Origin: Nitrosomonadales bacterium
GTDB lineage: Bacteria > Pseudomonadota > Gammaproteobacteria > Burkholderiales > Methylophilaceae
DNA length: 10,602 nucleotides
Assembly: GCA_018657165.1 (NCBI GenBank)
Contig: JABHXS010000043.1
Coordinates: 1 to 10,602, forward strand
Direction of reading: 5' to 3'
Shown: positions 1 through 6,042 of the stretch, one piece after another
Position numbering within the stretch: position 1 is the stretch's first letter
Layout of the letters: each line of letters starts with the position of its first letter
Position numbers and translations under genes: made by a program
The notes under the pieces: generated by a model
What the model was told of the DNA's origin: nothing
The model's input: the letters and a program-made list of their open reading frames with translations, nothing else
The model's database searches: none

Positions 1-161
1 GTATTTTCGATTTGTTCTTTTGTTAGTGAGCCTTCTCCAGTTAATTTAAATATAACAACCTTACCTGCTTGTTTTTTAATTGCTGTCTCAGCTTCTGGTG
101 GCATTACTAATTGCCACTCGTCATTCACAACACTATTATTTAAAATTAGTTGAGAACTCAT
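1..161 (-). CDS. DUF934-like sulfite-reduction-associated protein (partial, N-terminal part only)
   Basis: Reading the minus strand from the ATG at 161 gives 53 open codons to the window edge, beginning MSSQLILNNSVVNDEWQLVM and continuing through an AGKVVIFKL stretch. The short N-terminal 'D-E-W' segment followed by a 'GKVV' beta-strand resembles the start of DUF934 proteins, which in many proteobacteria sit directly after a cysI-type sulfite reductase and are annotated as probably involved in sulfite reduction; the molecular role is unknown. The ATG overlaps the cysI stop codon in an ATGA arrangement, so translation is probably coupled. A run of eight G residues in the sense strand lies four bases upstream of the ATG and can act as the ribosome binding site. 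Identification rests on position and weak N-terminal similarity because the rest of the protein is outside the window. Confidence 0.6.
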   Translation of the reverse strand, partial: MSSQLILNNSVVNDEWQLVMPPEAETAIKKQAGKVVIFKLTGEGSLTKEQIEN

Positions 162-183
162 ATATCCCCCCCCTTCTCCCCAT
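158..183 (-). other. G8 homopolymer at the cysI/DUF934 junction
   Basis: The sense (minus) strand has eight consecutive G residues (plus-strand C8 at 166-173) spanning the last codons of cysI (K-G-G-D before the terminal I), just before the overlapping ATGA. It doubles as a purine-rich ribosome binding site for the downstream gene. The downstream frame is -1 relative to cysI: one extra G, or a -1 slip on the tract, would read GGA TAT ATG and join CysI in frame to the DUF934-like protein. The sequence is seen directly; any slippage is inference. Confidence 0.6.
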
Positions 184-1816
184 AAACTTCCCTCTTAAAG
201 GGATCAAGACCAATTCTTGAAACGCAATCAATAAAGATTTCATCTGGATGTCGATTCTTAACATAAGTAGATATAATCTTTTTTATTATTTTTGGCATCT
301 CTTCCTCAGAAAAAGAAGGTCCAATTACCTTACCGATGCTTGCGAAGTTTCCTTGATTCCCTCCTAAAGTCAATTGATACCATTCACTTCCATCTTTATC
401 GACCCCTAAAATGCCTATGTGGCCTACATGATGATGCCCGCATGCGTTCATACACCCTGAAATATTTAAATTTATTTCGCCTATATCATGAAGATAGTCC
501 ATATCATCAAAGATATCCTGAATAGATTTTGCTATTGGGATGCTTTTTGCGTTAGCAAGTGAACAAAAGTCTCCGCCAGGGCAGCATATGATGTCAGTAA
601 GTAAGCCAATATTTGGTGTGGTTAATTGATGAATCTTTGCTTTCTCCCAAAGCTCAAAAAGATTATCTTCCAAAACATCAGCCAAAATTAGATTTTGTTC
701 ATGAGAAACACGAATTTCACCAAAACTATATTGCTCTGCAAGCAAGGCAACAGCCCTCATCTGATCTGATGTTGCATCACCAGGTGCCTGATGGTTACTT
801 TTGAGTGATAGGGTAACTGATCTGTAACCCTTTTTTTTATGCCCATGTGTGCACCTTAATAACCACTGGGAAAAAGATTTATTTGATATGTGTTTTTTTA
901 GGTTATTTTCTTTATTAGCTTTGTAGTTCGGCTCAGAAAAGAAAGCTTTAATCCTACTAATTTCTGACTCATCTATAGTATTGGGACCATCTTTGATAGA
1001 TTCCCATTCTCTTTCAACCAACTGCTTAAATTTATCAATACCGAGCGCTTTGACTAAAATCTTAATTCTGGCTTTGTACATATTATCTCTTCGACCATAA
1101 AGGTTATAGACACGAAGAATCGCTTCGCAATAGGTGAGAATATGCTTCCAGGATAAACTTTCTTTGATAACGGAGCCTAAAATAGGGGTTCGGCCTAGAC
1201 CACCACCAACCCAAACCTTAATAGCCATTTCATTATTAATATCAGAAAAAACTTCAAGTCCGATATCGTGTGCTTGAACAATTGCGCGATCTTTAGATGC
1301 GCCCGTAATTGCAATTTTAAATTTCCTGGGAAGAAGCGCAAACTCTGGATGAAAAGTACTCCATTGCCTAATAATTTCTGCTAGGTATCTAGGGTCAATG
1401 ATTTCATCGGGCGTAACACCTGCAAATTGGTCAGTAGTAATATTCCTGATGCAGTTACCTGAAGTTTGAATTGCATGCATCTCAACACTCGCGAGTTCTT
1501 TTAAAATTTTAGGAGTATCCTCCAATTTAGGCCAATTAAATTGAATATTTTGTCGTGTACTAAAATGACCATAACCTCGATCATATTTAACTGAGATATC
1601 GGCGAGCTTTTTTAATTGTGTTGAAGACAATAGTCCATATGGTATGGCTACTCTAAGCATAGGTGCATGTCTCTGGATATAAAGGCCATTTTGAAGTCTA
1701 AGCGGCCTAAATTCTTCTTCTGTTAACTCTTTTTTTAAAAAACGCTCGAGTTGACCTTCGTATTGGGTCACTCTTTCATTTACTATAGTTTGATCTAGGG
1801 AATCGTATTTATACAT
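158..1816 (-). CDS. cysI: Sulfite reductase hemoprotein subunit (CysI-type nitrite/sulfite reductase)
   Basis: This 552-residue protein carries the full siroheme/4Fe-4S sulfite reductase architecture and would catalyse the six-electron reduction of sulfite to sulfide in assimilatory sulfur metabolism, in the cytoplasm. The iron-sulfur cysteines are C412 and C418 (CPGGDFC) and C455 and C459 (CMNAC). Candidate siroheme/sulfite-binding basic residues are R88 in STRQN, R124 in NCIRN, and K165/K167 in LPRKFK, matching the RKFK lysine pair of E. coli CysI. The usual duplicated ferredoxin-like and catalytic halves are visible (about 40-270 and 320-540), and length is close to the family norm of about 550-570. 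The start ATG has an AAGG Shine-Dalgarno at 1823-1826. The gene overlaps the upstream transporter by 8 bp and the downstream DUF934-like gene by 4 bp. No CysJ flavoprotein gene is in the window, so the electron donor is unknown. A role in nitrite reduction is less likely given the cysB neighbour. Confidence 0.93.
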   Translation of the reverse strand: MYKYDSLDQTIVNERVTQYEGQLERFLKKELTEEEFRPLRLQNGLYIQRHAPMLRVAIPYGLLSSTQLKKLADISVKYDRGYGHFSTRQNIQFNWPKLEDTPKILKELASVEMHAIQTSGNCIRNITTDQFAGVTPDEIIDPRYLAEIIRQWSTFHPEFALLPRKFKIAITGASKDRAIVQAHDIGLEVFSDINNEMAIKVWVGGGLGRTPILGSVIKESLSWKHILTYCEAILRVYNLYGRRDNMYKARIKILVKALGIDKFKQLVEREWESIKDGPNTIDESEISRIKAFFSEPNYKANKENNLKKHISNKSFSQWLLRCTHGHKKKGYRSVTLSLKSNHQAPGDATSDQMRAVALLAEQYSFGEIRVSHEQNLILADVLEDNLFELWEKAKIHQLTTPNIGLLTDIICCPGGDFCSLANAKSIPIAKSIQDIFDDMDYLHDIGEINLNISGCMNACGHHHVGHIGILGVDKDGSEWYQLTLGGNQGNFASIGKVIGPSFSEEEMPKIIKKIISTYVKNRHPDEIFIDCVSRIGLDPFKREVYGEKGGDI

Positions 1817-2591
1817 AATTAGCCTTAAATATTAATTGCACACCCACAACTAGAAGAATTATAACCAATATAAATCGTAAAATTTTTTCATCGATTTTGG
1901 CGCTAAGTTTGCTGCCTATCATCACACCTGGAACTGACCCAATTAACAAAGCCATGAGTAAATTTATATCGATTGTACCTAAATTAAAATGACCGATACC
2001 AGCAAAAAAGGTTAATGGTACAGCATGCGCGATATCGGTTCCAATAATTTTTTTAAGTTGTAGTTTTGGGTATAGCAATAACAATGCAGTAACCCCAATT
2101 GCACCTGCCCCAACGGAAGTTAATGTCACAACGCTTCCTAAAAAAATACCTAACATTACAGTTAGAGTATTTATATTTAAGCTTGTTTTGAGTTTTTGTT
2201 TTACAGATTTTTGGATAATGATTGGTTGAAATAAAACGGCTATTGAGGTCAATATTAGAGCTATTCCAAGTGATGTATTGATTATTTGTACATTTTGTAA
2301 TGAGTAAAGGTCAATATCTTTAAGATGATGAGTAACCAAATATGACGCAGGCAGGCTTCCAATGAGTAAATTTCTGACAATTTTCCAATCAACATGCCCT
2401 AATCTGTGATGTGAAATTGCACCTGCAGATTTAGTGATTGCTGCATATAAAAGATCTGTGCCAACGGCAATAGCAGTTGGGAATTTAAAAAATAAAACAA
2501 GCAACGGTGTCATTAGGGACCCACCACCCACACCAGTTAATCCCACAAGGGACCCAACAATAAATCCAGAAAAAATATATTCAAAAAGCAC
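1809..2591 (-). CDS. TauE/SafE (DUF81) family membrane transporter, probable sulfite or organosulfonate exporter
   Basis: This is a 260-residue hydrophobic protein with the internal two-fold repeat of the TauE/SafE family. Glycine-rich segment GLTGVGGGSLMTPLL (17-31) is mirrored by LTSVGAGAIGVTALLL (157-172), and VGTDLLYAAITKSAG (43-57) by IGTDIAHAVPLTFFAG (183-198). Each half ends in an LLIGS-P helix (76-81, 216-221). About seven to eight membrane helices are expected in the inner membrane. Family members move sulfite, sulfoacetate or related anions, usually outward; substrate cannot be read from sequence. The gene is first in the leftward unit and its stop overlaps the cysI start by 8 bp, which argues for a sulfur oxyanion, most simply sulfite. 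The start is GTG at 2591 with no clear Shine-Dalgarno; the next in-frame Met (residue 27) would cut off the first repeat motif, so GTG is preferred. Family certain, substrate inferred. Confidence 0.85.
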   Translation of the reverse strand: MLFEYIFSGFIVGSLVGLTGVGGGSLMTPLLVLFFKFPTAIAVGTDLLYAAITKSAGAISHHRLGHVDWKIVRNLLIGSLPASYLVTHHLKDIDLYSLQNVQIINTSLGIALILTSIAVLFQPIIIQKSVKQKLKTSLNINTLTVMLGIFLGSVVTLTSVGAGAIGVTALLLLYPKLQLKKIIGTDIAHAVPLTFFAGIGHFNLGTIDINLLMALLIGSVPGVMIGSKLSAKIDEKILRFILVIILLVVGVQLIFKANYV

Positions 2592-2626
2592 GATAAGTAA
2601 TTTGAAGTTAATAGTAAATTAAAAAT

Positions 2627-2636
2627 TTGCATGCAA
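2627..2636. promoter_or_regulatory. 10-bp perfect palindrome TTGCATGCAA
   Basis: A perfect self-complementary decamer lies in the cysB/tauE divergent spacer, immediately downstream of the candidate tauE -10 and covering its predicted start point. It is one of the few GC-containing elements in a spacer that is otherwise nearly all A/T, which makes a protein-binding role plausible. No known regulator is assigned. Confidence 0.35.
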
Positions 2637-2663
2637 TATAACAGTATTTAATATACTATTTAA
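2635..2663 (-). promoter_or_regulatory. Candidate promoter for the tauE-cysI operon
   Basis: On the minus strand an extended -10-like sequence TG-T-TATATT occupies 2643 down to 2635, with a weak -35-like TTAAAT at 2663-2658, 17 bp away. Transcription would start near 2628 and give a leader of roughly 37 bases before the GTG. An inverted repeat (2643-2657) fills the space between the two hexamers. In such AT-rich DNA chance matches are common, so this is a tentative call. Confidence 0.35.
2643..2657. promoter_or_regulatory. Inverted repeat AGTAT-N5-ATACT, candidate LysR-type operator
   Basis: Two 5-bp arms, AGTAT and ATACT, are exact reverse complements separated by TTAAT, giving a 15-bp interrupted dyad. 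LysR-family regulators commonly bind interrupted dyads of about this length in divergent spacers next to their own genes. The site abuts the candidate cysB -35 (2660-2665) and lies between the candidate tauE -35 and -10, so binding could affect both directions. Assignment to CysB is inference; CysB sites are poorly conserved. Confidence 0.4.
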
Positions 2664-2688
2664 TAATAATAATTTCTAATTATATAAC
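2660..2688 (+). promoter_or_regulatory. Candidate promoter for cysB
   Basis: TTAATA at 2660-2665 (four of six to the -35 consensus) and TATAAC at 2683-2688 (five of six to the -10) are separated by 17 bp. The predicted start point is only about five bases before the cysB ATG, implying an almost leaderless mRNA, which agrees with the absence of any Shine-Dalgarno there. High A/T content makes this tentative. Confidence 0.35.
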
Positions 2689-2698
2689 TTTTTAGCAT

Positions 2699-3634
2699 AT
2701 GAAATTACAACAACTAAGATGTATCTATCAAATTGTCCAGTCTGATTTCAATATCTCTAAAGCATCTGAGGCTTTACACACCTCCCAACCAGGAGTTAGC
2801 AAGCAAATTAAGCTACTAGAAGATGAAATAGGTATTAAAATTTTTCAAAGAAACGGTAAGAGACTTATCGGCTTGACTGAGCCAGGAGAAATCGTGCTAG
2901 GTTCTGTTAAATCAATACTTCAAGAATCTAAAAATATAAAATATATTTCAGATGAATATACAAAAAAAGATCATGGTACTTTTACAATCGCGACAACACA
3001 TACGCAAGCGAGGTATAAGCTTCCAAAAGTTGTTGAGGAATTTGTAAAAAAATATCCAAATATTAATTTAAACATACACCAAGGGAATCCATCACAAGTT
3101 ACTGAGCAGATTATCAAAGGTGAGGCCGATGTGGGAATTGCAACTGAATCAATTGGCCTTAATGAAAATATATACACCATTCCTTGTTATCAATGGAATC
3201 GTTGTATTGTGATGCCAATAGATCATCCGCTAACAAAAATTACGCATATCACTCTAGAAGATTTGGCCTCTTATCCAATGATAACTTATGACTATGCATT
3301 TACAGGAAGCACCATTGTTTCTGAAGTTTTTAAAAATGCAAATATTGAGCCAAATATAATGCTTACCGCAATTGATGCAGATGTTATCAAAACTTATGTC
3401 AGCCTTAATATGGGGATAGGTCTTATTGCTGAAATGGCCTATGATTCATCTAAAGACCATCAAATGATAAGCAGGGACGTTAGTCACTTATTTCCTCTCA
3501 GTACCACCTATATTGGTATACGGCATGATACCTTTTTAAGAAAATTTATCTCTGACTTTATACATATGTTTATTCCACAAACAAGCGAGAAAGATTTAAA
3601 AAAAATCTTAAATAAAAGACGTCTCAAAATTTAG
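2699..3634 (+). CDS. cysB: CysB, LysR-family transcriptional regulator of sulfur assimilation
   Basis: This 311-residue LysR-type regulator has an N-terminal winged helix-turn-helix (about 1-60, MKLQQLR opening, recognition region with HTSQPGVSKQIKLLEDEIG at 27-45) and a C-terminal effector domain (about 92-295). The effector-site residues described for Klebsiella CysB are present at the same numbers: T100, T102 and Q103 in ATTHTQARY, T149 in IATES, and T202 in FTGST. This places it in the CysB/Cbl subgroup that senses O-acetyl- or N-acetylserine and sulfate or thiosulfate. CysB normally activates genes for sulfate uptake and reduction and represses itself. Its divergent position relative to tauE-cysI makes that operon the obvious target. 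It is slightly shorter than E. coli CysB (324), missing C-terminal tail residues. No Shine-Dalgarno is visible before the ATG. Cbl is the alternative label; CysB fits better as the only such gene seen here. Confidence 0.92.
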   Translation: MKLQQLRCIYQIVQSDFNISKASEALHTSQPGVSKQIKLLEDEIGIKIFQRNGKRLIGLTEPGEIVLGSVKSILQESKNIKYISDEYTKKDHGTFTIATTHTQARYKLPKVVEEFVKKYPNINLNIHQGNPSQVTEQIIKGEADVGIATESIGLNENIYTIPCYQWNRCIVMPIDHPLTKITHITLEDLASYPMITYDYAFTGSTIVSEVFKNANIEPNIMLTAIDADVIKTYVSLNMGIGLIAEMAYDSSKDHQMISRDVSHLFPLSTTYIGIRHDTFLRKFISDFIHMFIPQTSEKDLKKILNKRRLKI

Positions 3635-3657
3635 AAATTACGCTAATATAAGTTCTT

Positions 3658-3663
3658 TATAAT
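3658..3663 (+). promoter_or_regulatory. Consensus -10 hexamer TATAAT upstream of fhs
   Basis: A perfect TATAAT lies 18 bases before the fhs ATG, in the 47-bp cysB-fhs gap. No good -35 is found at 16-18 bp upstream. Use of this box would start transcription near 3670 with a leader of about 12 bases and no Shine-Dalgarno. Readthrough from cysB is the alternative, since no terminator hairpin is seen in the gap. Confidence 0.35.
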
Positions 3664-3681
3664 TAGAAAAAATTAATTATC

Positions 3682-5340
3682 ATGAAATCTGATTTAGAAA
3701 TCGCACAAAGTGCACATTTGCAAAAAATTGAAGATGTAGCAAAAAAAATAAATATTACTCAAAAGGCATTAATTAATTTTGGTCCTTATATGGCAAAAAT
3801 TAACCCTAAAGAGTTAGGGCAAACAGGAAAAAAGAACTCAAAATTAATCTTGGTTACTGCGATGAGCCCAACCCCTGCAGGAGAGGGCAAAACAACAACG
3901 ACCATCGGGTTAACTGATGCAATCGCAAGTCAAGGTAAAAGTGTCGTAGCATGCTTAAGAGAGCCTTCATTAGGGCCTGTATTTGGTATGAAGGGAGGGG
4001 CTACTGGTGGTGGATATGCACAGGCAATTCCAATGGAGAATATTAATTTGCATTTTACTGGAGATTTTCATGCCATTACCTCAGCAAATAATCTTCTTGC
4101 AGCACTGATTGATAATCATATCTACCATGGGAATGAGCTAGGTATTGATCCAGATGCAATTTCCTTTAAAAGAGGCTTAGATATGAATGATAGGTCTTTG
4201 AGAAAGATCAATATAGATAATGCCCGGTACCAATATCAAGCTGGATTTGATATTTCTGTAGCAAGCGAAGTAATGGCAATTTTTTGCTTAGCTACATCCC
4301 TAGATGACTTAACTTATAGGTTGGGGGAAATACAAGTCGCAAAAAATCTCGATGAGGGTAAGCCACCAATACTTGCAAAAGACTTGAAGGCTCAAGGCTC
4401 TATGACTGCTTTATTAAAAGATGCTTTTAAGCCTAATTTGGTTCAAACGTTAGAACATAACCCAGTCTTAATTCATGGAGGCCCGTTTGCTAACATTGCT
4501 CATGGCTGCAACTCTTATGTCGCTACTCAATTAGGGATAGATATTGCTGACTATGTTGTTACTGAAGCAGGCTTTGGTGCTGACTTAGGGGCAGAGAAGT
4601 TTATTGATATCAAGTGTCGACAAACAGGACTAGAGCCTAGCTTGATAGTTATTGTTGCCACAATTAGAGCGATGAAATACCATGGCGGAAAAAAAGTTGA
4701 AGAGCTCAATAATGAGGATCTAGAAGCACTTGAGAGGGGTTTTTCTAACCTTGAGCGCCATATCGAAAATTGTAGTCAGCAGTTTGGGTTAGGTGTTGTA
4801 GTTGCTATCAATCACTTTCAAACAGATACCGATGGTGAGGTGAAATTTGTTCAAGATAAAGTTGAACGGTTGGGTTTTAAGGCCATATTATGTTCACACT
4901 GGGGCCAAGGTTCCAAAGGGGCCGAATTATTAGCCAAAGAAGCTATGAATCTTGTTGAAAAGCCAAATCAATTTAAGTTTCTTTACGATACAAAAGATTC
5001 TATCGTATCCAAATTAGAAGCAATTGCTCAAAAAATTTACCGGGCTAAGGGTGTTGTGTTTGAAGATGAAGCTTTAATACAGCTTAAAGCTATTGAGGAT
5101 GAATACACACATTTCCCTGTATGTATTGCCAAAACACCGTATTCCTTTTCTGGTGACCCAAAGGGTATTGGCGCAGTGTCAGGTCACACTCTTACTATTA
5201 GAGAGATTAGATTAGTGAGGGGTGCGGGGTTTATTGTTGCAATTTGTGGCAGTGTTATGACGATGCCTGGATTACCTTTGAAGCCAGCGAGCGAAGGAAT
5301 CTCAATAAATACTAATGGGGAAATAGAGGGCCTTAGTTAA
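3682..5340 (+). CDS. fhs: Formate--tetrahydrofolate ligase
   Basis: This 552-residue protein is full length for the family (about 555) and would make 10-formyltetrahydrofolate from formate, ATP and tetrahydrofolate in the cytoplasm. The ATP-binding P-loop is TPAGEGKT at 64-71. Two family signatures are present: EPSLGPVFGMKGGATGGG (94-111) and HGGPFANIAHGCNS (265-278). The product feeds purine and formyl-Met-tRNA synthesis and, through FolD, can exchange with methylene-THF for serine and methionine synthesis; in methylotrophs the enzyme (also called FtfL) links formate to assimilation. It lies 47 bp after cysB in the same direction, and yigZ begins 2 bp after its stop. The ATG start gives the normal N-terminal helix and has no Shine-Dalgarno. 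Whether its direction of use here is assimilatory cannot be told from sequence. Confidence 0.96.
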   Translation: MKSDLEIAQSAHLQKIEDVAKKINITQKALINFGPYMAKINPKELGQTGKKNSKLILVTAMSPTPAGEGKTTTTIGLTDAIASQGKSVVACLREPSLGPVFGMKGGATGGGYAQAIPMENINLHFTGDFHAITSANNLLAALIDNHIYHGNELGIDPDAISFKRGLDMNDRSLRKINIDNARYQYQAGFDISVASEVMAIFCLATSLDDLTYRLGEIQVAKNLDEGKPPILAKDLKAQGSMTALLKDAFKPNLVQTLEHNPVLIHGGPFANIAHGCNSYVATQLGIDIADYVVTEAGFGADLGAEKFIDIKCRQTGLEPSLIVIVATIRAMKYHGGKKVEELNNEDLEALERGFSNLERHIENCSQQFGLGVVVAINHFQTDTDGEVKFVQDKVERLGFKAILCSHWGQGSKGAELLAKEAMNLVEKPNQFKFLYDTKDSIVSKLEAIAQKIYRAKGVVFEDEALIQLKAIEDEYTHFPVCIAKTPYSFSGDPKGIGAVSGHTLTIREIRLVRGAGFIVAICGSVMTMPGLPLKPASEGISINTNGEIEGLS

Positions 5341-5342
5341 AA

Positions 5343-5927
5343 GTGCTCATATTAAGTTCGGAGGGACAGTCAGAGTTAGTAGTAAATAAATCAAAATTTA
5401 TTGGTTACAGTGTCATTACAAAGTCTAGGGAACACTTTTTAGACAGATTAAATGAGATAAAAAAAAATAATCTATCATCAAGTCATACAGTTTTTGGTTT
5501 GAGGGTTAAGAAGAATATTATTGAACCTCATTTTAGTGATGATGGTGAGCCATCAGGTACAGCAGGAAGGCCATTAATAAATATATTAGAGTCCAAGAAA
5601 ATTATAAATTGTGGGCTTGCTGTGGTTCGTTATTATGGCGGTATTAATTTAGGTATGGGTGGACTCGCAAGGGCTTACAGTCAAGCAGGAATTAAGGCAA
5701 TTTCATCCTCGAAACTAACTAATTTTGTTGAATTGCATGAATATATATTAGTTATAAAATACAATAACTTAGATTCTATAAGTAAAGTAATTTATGACAA
5801 TAAGGGTTTGATATTAGACCGTAATTTTGACCTGAATATCACACTTAAAATAAAAATTAGCACAAGCACTAAGGCGCTTATACAAAAAAAATTCCCCATG
5901 GCTAAAATCCAAGCGCTAGAGCATTAA
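5343..5927 (+). CDS. yigZ: YigZ/IMPACT family protein (UPF0029)
   Basis: This 194-residue protein matches the YigZ/IMPACT family by the motifs FSDDGEPSGTAGRP (64-77) and VVRYYGGINLGMGGLARAY (94-112), followed by a C-terminal DUF1949-like domain (about 135-192). Length is close to E. coli YigZ (about 204). The eukaryotic relative IMPACT/Yih1 affects translational control through GCN2-GCN1; bacterial function is not established. The start is GTG at 5343, two bases after the fhs stop, with an AGAGGG purine tract at 5325-5330 that is rather far (12 bases) for an ideal Shine-Dalgarno; starting here preserves the expected N-terminal 'KSKFIG' strand. The spacing suggests co-translation with fhs. An A9 run (5459-5467) falls in codons 39-42 and could favour slippage, though such runs are not rare in this DNA. 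Confidence 0.9.
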   Translation: MLILSSEGQSELVVNKSKFIGYSVITKSREHFLDRLNEIKKNNLSSSHTVFGLRVKKNIIEPHFSDDGEPSGTAGRPLINILESKKIINCGLAVVRYYGGINLGMGGLARAYSQAGIKAISSSKLTNFVELHEYILVIKYNNLDSISKVIYDNKGLILDRNFDLNITLKIKISTSTKALIQKKFPMAKIQALEH

Positions 5928-5964
5928 ATTTATTTTTGTAATTTTAAGAAAAAATTTACCTGCA

Positions 5965-5982
5965 TAAGCTAAAAGCGCTTAG
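5965..5982. promoter_or_regulatory. Palindromic element (AAGCGCTT core) upstream of metY
   Basis: AAGCGCTT at 5973-5980 is a perfect 8-bp palindrome, and TAAGC (5965-5969) pairs with GCTTA (5977-5981) as an alternative 5-bp stem with a 7-base loop. It is the only GC-rich patch in the 115-bp yigZ-metY spacer. No T-run follows, so it is a poor intrinsic terminator. It lies just upstream of the candidate metY promoter, where an operator is plausible, but no regulator is assigned. Confidence 0.3.
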
Positions 5983-5983
5983 T

Positions 5984-6003
5984 TAATTCTATTCAGTAAT
6001 TCT
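5984..6003 (+). repeat. Direct repeat TAATTCT-N6-TAATTCT in the metY promoter region
   Basis: Two exact 7-base copies (5984-5990 and 5997-6003) start 13 bases apart. They cover the stretch from the candidate -35 to the TG of the extended -10. Placement suggests a possible regulator site; a 7-base A/T-rich repeat can also arise by chance here. Confidence 0.3.
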
Positions 6004-6011
6004 GTTATTAT
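6003..6011 (+). promoter_or_regulatory. Candidate extended -10 promoter for metY
   Basis: TG-T-TATTAT (five of six to TATAAT, plus the TG extension) lies 31 bases before the metY ATG, with only a weak -35 (TTAATT, 5983-5988) 17 bp upstream. Transcription would begin near 6018, leaving a leader of about 25 bases that contains the AAAGGA ribosome binding site. Confidence 0.4.
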
Positions 6012-6026
6012 TTATTTAAAATAATC

Positions 6027-6032
6027 AAAGGA
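6027..6032 (+). promoter_or_regulatory. Ribosome binding site of metY (AAAGGA)
   Basis: AAAGGA lies 10 bases before the ATG at 6043 and supports that start. It stands out because tauE, cysB, fhs and galU lack a well-placed Shine-Dalgarno in this window. Confidence 0.6.
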
Positions 6033-6042
6033 ATAATTAAAT

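Noticed and set aside
292..804. Plus-strand open frames (292-525 and 613-804) opposite cysI
   Set aside because: They lie wholly inside the antisense of a clearly conserved cysI and encode nothing recognisable.
2434..3180. Small open frames antisense to tauE (2434-2622, plus) and cysB (2971-3180, minus)
   Set aside because: Each is antisense to a conserved gene; composition and lack of motifs mark them as shadows.
3647..3661. TATAA-N5-TTATA hairpin between cysB and fhs as a terminator
   Set aside because: The 5-bp stem is all A/T and the following bases are A-rich, not a T-run; it overlaps a likely -10 box instead.
5459..5467. A9 run early in yigZ as a programmed slippage or phase-variation site
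   Set aside because: The frame is intact across it, it encodes ordinary Lys-Lys-Asn, and runs of similar length recur in this AT-rich DNA (for example A8 at 3598-3605).
5965..5990. TAAGC/GCTTA hairpin after yigZ as a terminator
   Set aside because: The stem is only 5 bp and no T-tract follows; kept only as a possible operator element.
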